A stretch of 64,000 nt of DNA. It comes from Pararhizobium sp. YC-54. GTDB lineage: Bacteria; Pseudomonadota; Alphaproteobacteria; Rhizobiales; Rhizobiaceae. Within the stretch, counting starts at the first letter, position 1, and the number at the start of each line of letters is the position of its first letter. Both the position numbers and the translations under genes were made by a program. Positions 59,009 to 64,000 of the stretch are shown in pieces. The notes under the pieces are model-generated. The model ran no database searches. It saw nothing but the letters and a program-made list of their open reading frames with translations, and was not told where the DNA came from. The stretch covers positions 310,001 through 374,000 of the forward strand of contig NZ_JAOYTH010000001.1 in the NCBI RefSeq assembly GCF_025847205.1. Reading direction: 5' to 3'.

Positions 59009-59487
59009 TTCGTACTCCCTGGAGTGCGCCGCGTTCCAATATCTCCATTCCAAATCTCATGGAATCGACGGGACCGGACGGGAATGGCCGATGCGGACAA
59101 TCGTTCCCGTCGCCGAAACCCGCCTGGCGGATTCCCGCGTCTCGTCCTGGCACCGCAAGGTAGCACGAAACACCGGTGTTTTTCCAATTTTCCAGTTCAG
59201 GAGTTGGAAACTGCGGCCTTCCAACCCTTGCCAGCTTTTTCCGTCCACGGTGCACAGACGTAAAAAGGCGACCTTACGATCGCCCTTCAAACCCATTGGG
59301 TTGGTCTTTGTGCGCCTTGGAGCACCAATACCTTAGCCATCATTCTCCTTAGTTGGCAATTCCGCTTGATTGCCGCTGGAGATAGGATTTATCAGTTTGC
59401 CCGTCCGTTGTCAGAACGACAGACTGTTCGAGAATGAAAGACAACGGATTTTTCGACTGAACGATCCCGCGTCAGATAGGACCTTCG
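59009..59487. other. 479-base gap upstream of the CinA-like gene
   Basis: No supported gene. On the minus strand AAGGAG (59345-59350) precedes an 18-codon frame (59343-59287), and a short hairpin GGCGA/TCGCC with a T tract follows (59262-59284); together they could be a very small transcript unit, but the evidence is thin. Confidence 0.3.
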
Positions 59488-60243
59488 ATGACCAGCGAAA
59501 AAATCGTTACCGCCGCCATGCTCGCCATCGGCGACGAATTGCTCTCCGGCCGGACCAAGGACAAGAATATCGGCCATCTGGCAGATGTCCTGACGCTTGC
59601 GGGTATTGACCTCAAGGAGGTGCGCATCGTCGCCGACGACGAGCCGGCGATCGTTGCGGCCCTCAACGGCTTGCGCGGTGCGTATGATTATGTCTTCACC
59701 TCGGGCGGCATCGGTCCGACGCATGACGACATCACTGCCGACGCGGTGTCGCGCGCGTTCGGTGTCGAATGCATCCACGACCCGGACGCCATGACCCTGC
59801 TTGGCGCCATGTATGAGCGGCGCGGTCTGGAGTTTACCGAAGCGCGGCGGCGCATGGCACGCATGCCGAACGGCGCGCGGCATATTCCGAACGCCGTGTC
59901 GACAGCGCCCGGGTTCATCATCGGCAACGTTCATGTGATGGCCGGCGTGCCGCAGGTGTTCCAGGCCATGCTGGATGCACTGCTGCCGCAACTGGAAAGC
60001 GGTACGATCGTCAAATCGCGCACCGTGCGCTCTCCTTTCGGGGAAGGCGATATCGGCGGACCGCTTGGCGAGGTGCAGAAGGCGCATCCCTCAACCAGCA
60101 TCGGATCCTATCCGAAGTTCGACGGCACGTCGTTTTCGACCGATCTCGTCATCCGTGCCCGCGACGAGACCTTGCTCGATGCGGCGGAAGCGGATGTGAA
60201 GGCGATGATCGAAAAAATCGCGGCGGCCAAGAAAAACGCGTGA
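59488..60243 (+). CDS. CinA/MoaB-type molybdopterin-binding domain protein
   Basis: A 251-residue protein consisting of the competence/damage-inducible CinA N-terminal (MoCF-like) domain: AMLAIGDELLSGRTKDKN, the signature TSGGIGPTHDDITADAV, and ARHIPNAVSTAPGFIIGNVH with VMAGVPQVFQAM. Full-length CinA also carries a C-terminal nicotinamide-nucleotide amidase domain, which is absent. Proteins of this size may act as pyrophosphatases on nucleotide sugars or ADP-ribose, but that is uncertain here. Confidence 0.88.
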   Translation: MTSEKIVTAAMLAIGDELLSGRTKDKNIGHLADVLTLAGIDLKEVRIVADDEPAIVAALNGLRGAYDYVFTSGGIGPTHDDITADAVSRAFGVECIHDPDAMTLLGAMYERRGLEFTEARRRMARMPNGARHIPNAVSTAPGFIIGNVHVMAGVPQVFQAMLDALLPQLESGTIVKSRTVRSPFGEGDIGGPLGEVQKAHPSTSIGSYPKFDGTSFSTDLVIRARDETLLDAAEADVKAMIEKIAAAKKNA

Positions 60244-60264
60244 GCCGCAACGGGGCCGGAGCCG

Positions 60265-60909
60265 CTACGGTGCTGCAGGTGCGGCGGCGATGGTGAATTT
60301 CTGATCGACGCTTGCGGATTTGCCGCTGTTCAGATCGTTGAAATGGAACCGGAGAACATAATCGCCGGCTGCGGCACCACTGACATCCGTGGTCAGCGTC
60401 GCATAGATCTCCTGATTGCGCAGGAAGCCGGTAAAGGTGAAATCGCCGAAGGCCTTCTGGTTGGCCAGCATTTCGCCCGAAGCGCTGAGAATGTCGAGAT
60501 CGACCGTAAAATGCGCCTGCATCTTGCCGCCAGCCGCCGCCGGTTTCCAGGTCAGGCCGACGGGTTCGACATAGGAGACGAGGGCTTCACCCGGCTTGAA
60601 GATGGCGCCCTGTTTCGGGTCATACATGGCGTAGCCCGCCGGAGGTGCCGCGACGAACACCGCCTTGCCGATGGATAAGGGCAGTGTCGCCGAAAACGCG
60701 CTGATTGCCGAGCGCATGACATCATGGGCGCCCAGCGTATCGCCGGAGGCTGCCAGCGCCTCGGCTTTGGTTGCCGCCTCGGTGAGCGGCCCGGCCAGGA
60801 CAGGCCCCGCAAGCCCGCACCAAGCCAGCCCGGACCAAGCCAGCAATGACAGCACCGCGACCGCGTTGATTAGGCCCGTCAGACCGCCTCTTAGATTGCC
60901 GGTGCGCAT
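60265..60909 (-). CDS. hypothetical exported protein
   Basis: A 214-residue protein that I cannot assign. It has a long hydrophobic N-terminus (LINAVAVLSLLAWSGLAWCG) ending near LAGPLTEA as a signal peptide, a helical stretch (ATKAEALAASGDTLGAHDVM), and a beta-rich remainder with HFTVDLDILSASGEMLANQ and GDYVLRFHFNDLNSGKSASV, which has an immunoglobulin-like feel. It is convergent with the CinA-like gene. Confidence 0.7.
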   Translation of the reverse strand: MRTGNLRGGLTGLINAVAVLSLLAWSGLAWCGLAGPVLAGPLTEAATKAEALAASGDTLGAHDVMRSAISAFSATLPLSIGKAVFVAAPPAGYAMYDPKQGAIFKPGEALVSYVEPVGLTWKPAAAGGKMQAHFTVDLDILSASGEMLANQKAFGDFTFTGFLRNQEIYATLTTDVSGAAAGDYVLRFHFNDLNSGKSASVDQKFTIAAAPAAP

Positions 60910-61087
60910 CGTCTCTCTCCTGATCCTGCCCGGTTGCGGATGTTGGGTATTTGCCGGCCGGAGTCAAGGCAGGCCGTCGCTGGCAAAAGGCGAGCGATCC
61001 AGTCAACTTAGTTAGGAATATCTGTGGTTTCGCAGGCGGCGTTGTGGCATAGGCAGGGCGATACGAACCGAACGAAAGACCGCATCC

Positions 61088-62335
61088 ATGAAGCAGGACG
61101 TTGATAATGCCGTCGAGGCTTTGCGCGCGCTGTTCCCGGCAACGCCGCTGCAGCTCAACGATCATCTGAGTGCACGTTACGGCGCGACGATCTACCTGAA
61201 GCGCGAGGACCTTTCGCCGGTGCGCTCCTACAAGATCAGAGGAGCCTTCAACTTCTTCCGCAAGGTGATCGAGGCTGGTGGAACCGGAAAGACGTTTGTG
61301 TGCGCGTCAGCCGGCAATCATGCGCAGGGGTTTGCCTTCGTCTGCCGGCATTTCGGCGTGCCGGGCGTGGTCTTTATGCCGGTGACGACACCGCAGCAGA
61401 AGATCGACAAGACCCGGATGTTCGGCGGCGAGTTCATCAGCATCAAGCTCGTCGGCGACTTCTTCGACCAGTGCTATCAGGCGGCGCGAGACCATGTGGA
61501 GCGGATCGACGGCGTCATGGTGCCGCCGTTCGACCATGCCGATATCATCGAGGGCCAGGCGACGGTGGCGGCCGAAATGATCGAGCAACTGCCGGAAGGC
61601 GTCATTCCGGATTTGGTAATCATGCCGGTGGGCGGCGGCGGGCTTTCCGCCGGCATGACCGGCTACCTGAAAGATCTTGTGCGGCCTGAAGCCTTCATAT
61701 TCTGCGAGCCGGAGGGCGCGCCGAGCCTGCGCCGCAGCCTGGAGACAGGGTCCGTGGTGACGCTTGATCAGGTCGACAATTTTGTCGATGGCGCGGCCGT
61801 CGGGCGCATCGGCGACCTCAATTTCGCGGCACTCAAGCATTTCTCAATCGATCAGGTGCTGCTTCTGGCGGAAAATGCCATCTGCGTGACGATCACCGAC
61901 ATGCTCAACGTCGAGGGCGTCGTGCTGGAGCCGGCCGGGGCCTTGTCGATCACGGCGCTGGAAACGCTGGGACGCGAGGCGCTGGAAGGAAAGACCGTTG
62001 TTGCGGTCGTTTCCGGCGGCAATTTCGATTTCGAACGCTTGCCCGATGTCAAGGAACGGGCCATGCGGCATGCGGGCCTGAAAAAATACTTCATCCTGCG
62101 TATGGCGCAACGCCCGGGCGCTCTTAAGGACTTTCTCGGCCTGCTCGGCGAGGAGGACGATATTGCCCGGTTCGAATACCTGAAGAAATCGGCGCGCAAT
62201 TTCGGCTCGATCCTGATCGGTATCGAAACCAAACATCCGGAGAACTTTCCACGGCTGAAAGCGGCCTTCGACAGCGCCGGTCTGCGCTATCAGGATATCA
62301 CCGACAACGAGATACTGGCTAATCTGGTGATCTGA
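61088..62335 (+). CDS. ilvA: threonine ammonia-lyase
   Basis: This PLP enzyme deaminates threonine to 2-oxobutanoate, the first step of isoleucine synthesis. The 415-residue product has the PLP lysine in SYKIRGAFNF (Lys49), the substrate loop ASAGNHAQGFA, the glycine-rich phosphate site VGGGGLSAG, and a C-terminal ACT-like region (FILRMAQRPGALKDFLGLL) of the single-domain kind. Its stop is two bases from the stop of the convergent hydrolase gene. No leader peptide or T-box was seen. Confidence 0.93.
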   Translation: MKQDVDNAVEALRALFPATPLQLNDHLSARYGATIYLKREDLSPVRSYKIRGAFNFFRKVIEAGGTGKTFVCASAGNHAQGFAFVCRHFGVPGVVFMPVTTPQQKIDKTRMFGGEFISIKLVGDFFDQCYQAARDHVERIDGVMVPPFDHADIIEGQATVAAEMIEQLPEGVIPDLVIMPVGGGGLSAGMTGYLKDLVRPEAFIFCEPEGAPSLRRSLETGSVVTLDQVDNFVDGAAVGRIGDLNFAALKHFSIDQVLLLAENAICVTITDMLNVEGVVLEPAGALSITALETLGREALEGKTVVAVVSGGNFDFERLPDVKERAMRHAGLKKYFILRMAQRPGALKDFLGLLGEEDDIARFEYLKKSARNFGSILIGIETKHPENFPRLKAAFDSAGLRYQDITDNEILANLVI

Positions 62336-62337
62336 TA

Positions 62338-63243
62338 TTATCTTTTTAATTCTGATCGTTGAATAATGTATTTAAACCAATCTATGACGTTGACTGCCAG
62401 CCGCCCGGTCGTTTTCGGCGACAGCGCATCGCCAGCAATCACATGCGCGTAAGGGTCGCCGGTTTCGCCGGGATCAAGGAGGGTGGCCGGGCCGCCCCAG
62501 CGCCCGGCGACCGCAGCGGTTTGCCGCGCATCGACAACCTGATCCCGCGGCGATTGAATGAACAGCGCCGGGGTTCCAATCCGTTCAAAGGGTAGCGCCC
62601 GAACCTGCGCGACCAGCGATGCCACCGGCAGAAGCGCGCTGACCGGATACTCGGTCGTCCAGTAGGCGGCATGAAGGGCGTTCAATGGGACGAAGGAGCG
62701 GCGGCGGCCAAGGATGAGACGTGCACTGAGACGGGCAAGCGGTGCCGTCAAAAGGAAAGCGCCACGCCCCCTGATCCTGAAATTCGGGGCCAGAAAAACG
62801 GCGCCCTCGACGCGTGCCGCCAATACGGGTTGTGCCAGAGCCCAGCTGGCGAGCGCAGCACCGGTCGAGGTTGCGATGATCAGCGTCCTGTCGCCGATGA
62901 GGGCTGCTACATCCAGCGCCTCGCGCATGTCCTCCTGCCAGTCTGCCACCGAGGCTTTCGCCATTGCGTCGCCGCTTTGGCCATGACCGGCGAGACGCGT
63001 GTAAAACAGGTTGGCACCCAGCGCCTTTGCCACGAGATCGGGCAGCGGGCGTACCTCGCCCTTGGACGCGGAAAATCCATGGATGTAGACGATGGCAAGC
63101 GCTGTGCGGTTCTTTGCGCCGGGGGCGGCCCAGACGATTTCCTTGGCCAATCCCGGCCGGATATCGGGGAAGGCCGATTCGCTGGCGGCGAGGCGCGCAT
63201 CGATATCGTCCAACGATCCGATAGCCGCAAAACCCGATATCAT
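62338..63243 (-). CDS. alpha/beta hydrolase
   Basis: A 301-residue alpha/beta hydrolase with IVYIHGFSASKGEVRPL (oxyanion His-Gly), a possible nucleophile in ATSTGAALASWAL and the late acid/His residues in PRDQVVDA and DPYAHVIAGD. The cap region (LSARLILGRRRSFVPLNALH) is moderately long. It may be a lysophospholipase or carboxylesterase-type enzyme; the substrate is unknown. ATG 63243 opens the frame. Confidence 0.85.
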   Translation of the reverse strand: MISGFAAIGSLDDIDARLAASESAFPDIRPGLAKEIVWAAPGAKNRTALAIVYIHGFSASKGEVRPLPDLVAKALGANLFYTRLAGHGQSGDAMAKASVADWQEDMREALDVAALIGDRTLIIATSTGAALASWALAQPVLAARVEGAVFLAPNFRIRGRGAFLLTAPLARLSARLILGRRRSFVPLNALHAAYWTTEYPVSALLPVASLVAQVRALPFERIGTPALFIQSPRDQVVDARQTAAVAGRWGGPATLLDPGETGDPYAHVIAGDALSPKTTGRLAVNVIDWFKYIIQRSELKR

Positions 63244-63353
63244 GATCGCGACAGCGCCCCCGTCATTCCAATTTTCCTTGAACCTGCGAGCGGATCAGCA
63301 ATGGGCGGAACTTAGCCTTTGACAGCCTTGTTTGCCATGAGTAAGTCTTTCGC

Positions 63354-63671
63354 ATGGCTTCTTTTCTGTCAAAACTGTTCGGCTTTTCCAACGGCTCCAG
63401 CACCGAGACGGCTGCGTCTTCCGGCAAGACCGCGACCTATGGCGACTGCCTGATCCGTGCCACGCCGATCCGCGAGGGAAACCAGTTCAGGCTGGCCGGG
63501 TCGATTGAAAAAGACGTCGATGGGGTCGCTCGCGTCCGCACCTTCATCCGCGCCGATGTTTTCACATCGGAGCAGGATGTGATCGACGCGACGCTGCGCA
63601 AGGCGCATCAAATCATCGACCAGCATGGGCCCTCGCTGTTTGCCGACGACGTTGCCTCGCGGCAGGTCTAG
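63354..63671 (+). CDS. HlyU-family protein
   Basis: A 105-residue HlyU-like protein: ATYGDCLIRATPIREGNQFR, GSIEKDVDGVARVRTFIRAD and a C-terminal DATLRKAHQIIDQHGPSLF. In Vibrio the name HlyU denotes a haemolysin regulator, but this family in rhizobia has no HTH and no proven regulatory role. It follows an ATG at 63354 with no strong ribosome site. Confidence 0.83.
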   Translation: MASFLSKLFGFSNGSSTETAASSGKTATYGDCLIRATPIREGNQFRLAGSIEKDVDGVARVRTFIRADVFTSEQDVIDATLRKAHQIIDQHGPSLFADDVASRQV

Positions 63672-63880
63672 TCCCCGACAATCGTAAAATTCAGTTTATC
63701 GGCCTGCCACTGGCAGATGGCTTTGCTGCGAAAAGTTGAAAGTTCGCCAAGCGGTCAATTGTTGCGACTTGCTAGTCGGTTCGACGGGCTTTTTAGCAAT
63801 CGGCGGACCGCGCCTCTAAACGTTTCTTTAAATTTGACGCTTATAGATTCGCGGAATGAAATCCGAGTGAATGTCTGCCA

Positions 63881-64000
63881 ATGACCAATGTAGTCCTCTT
63901 TCTCTGCGAAGGCCTTGTCTACGTCGCAGTCATGGTCACGTTGCTGCATCTGCGTTACCGGCTCGGCCTCGGCGTCTTTATCGCAGCCCTTGGCGTTCTG
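63881..64000 (+). CDS. membrane protein, N-terminus only
   Basis: The first 40 codons of a gene cut by the right edge: MTNVVLFLCEGLVYVAVMVT then LLHLRYRLGLGVFIAALGVL, two closely spaced membrane helices with a short Arg-containing turn. The pattern resembles the N-terminal membrane module of some rhizobial GGDEF proteins and of Vut-type transporters, but the rest is needed to tell. The 209 bases before it show no gene. Confidence 0.6.
   Translation, partial: MTNVVLFLCEGLVYVAVMVTLLHLRYRLGLGVFIAALGVL

Overview
The window is a gene-dense, GC-rich stretch of chromosome from an alphaproteobacterium, most likely a member of the Rhizobiaceae (Rhizobium/Agrobacterium/Sinorhizobium group). The basis is gene content and regulatory signals: a B12-dependent NrdJ reductase preceded by NrdR-type boxes, a suf operon preceded by an Irr-type ICE box, a CbpA/CbpM pair, a HlyU-family protein, DUF2259 and DUF455 proteins, and a pstSCAB-phoU-phoB cluster. 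No insertion sequence, phage gene, CRISPR array or replication origin was seen. Almost everything looks like core chromosome.

Layout. 1-3.2 kb (minus): DUF2259 secreted protein (cut by the window edge), rpe, a P1-family peptidase and a branched-chain-amino-acid-type binding protein, most overlapping by 4 bases. 3.3-9.1 kb (plus): flavin reductase, then a MoxR ATPase / CoxE-type VWA / XdhC (two genes) / MobA-like run that looks like maturation machinery for a molybdenum hydroxylase whose structural genes are not here, ending with a TfoX-like protein. 9-14 kb (minus): Nudix hydrolase, RhlE helicase, M23 peptidase, DUF455 protein, one-cysteine Bcp. 14.3-22.3 kb: a giant AsmA-like protein, tyrS, anmK, a membrane diguanylate cyclase and an alpha/beta hydrolase. 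22.4-29.7 kb: the Fe-S cluster operon (IscS-type desulfurase, sufB, C, D, S, T, A). 29.8-34.5 kb (minus): gcvTHP behind a tandem glycine riboswitch.

34.6-44.1 kb: a copper-related pair (DUF2946 protein and a YcnI-PCuAC fusion), small orphan genes, a periplasmic arylsulfatase, two L,D-transpeptidase-like lipoproteins, CbpA/CbpM and a VOC protein. 44.1-51.9 kb: a Pho box, pstSCAB, phoU, phoB and a second phoB-like gene whose receiver has lost its phosphorylation site; no phoR is present. 51.9-56.9 kb (minus): nrdJ and an orphan Cache-type sensor protein, separated by about 0.6 kb without genes. 57-64 kb: gpt, tRNA-Leu(TAA), several small unknowns among palindromes, a CinA-like protein, ilvA, a hydrolase, HlyU-like protein and the start of a membrane protein cut by the right edge.

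The most unusual item is the tandem PhoB paralogue: same length as PhoB, DNA-binding domain intact, but Asp53 replaced by Asn and Thr83 by Val, suggesting a phosphorylation-independent regulator built into the phosphate operon. Other points worth attention are the predicted Irr and NrdR sites, the YcnI-PCuAC fusion, a helically phased direct repeat upstream of the sulfatase, and a cluster of palindromes in front of a 49-residue gene that continues in frame after a TAG stop. All functional calls come from reading the sequence and remembered family features; no database search was run.
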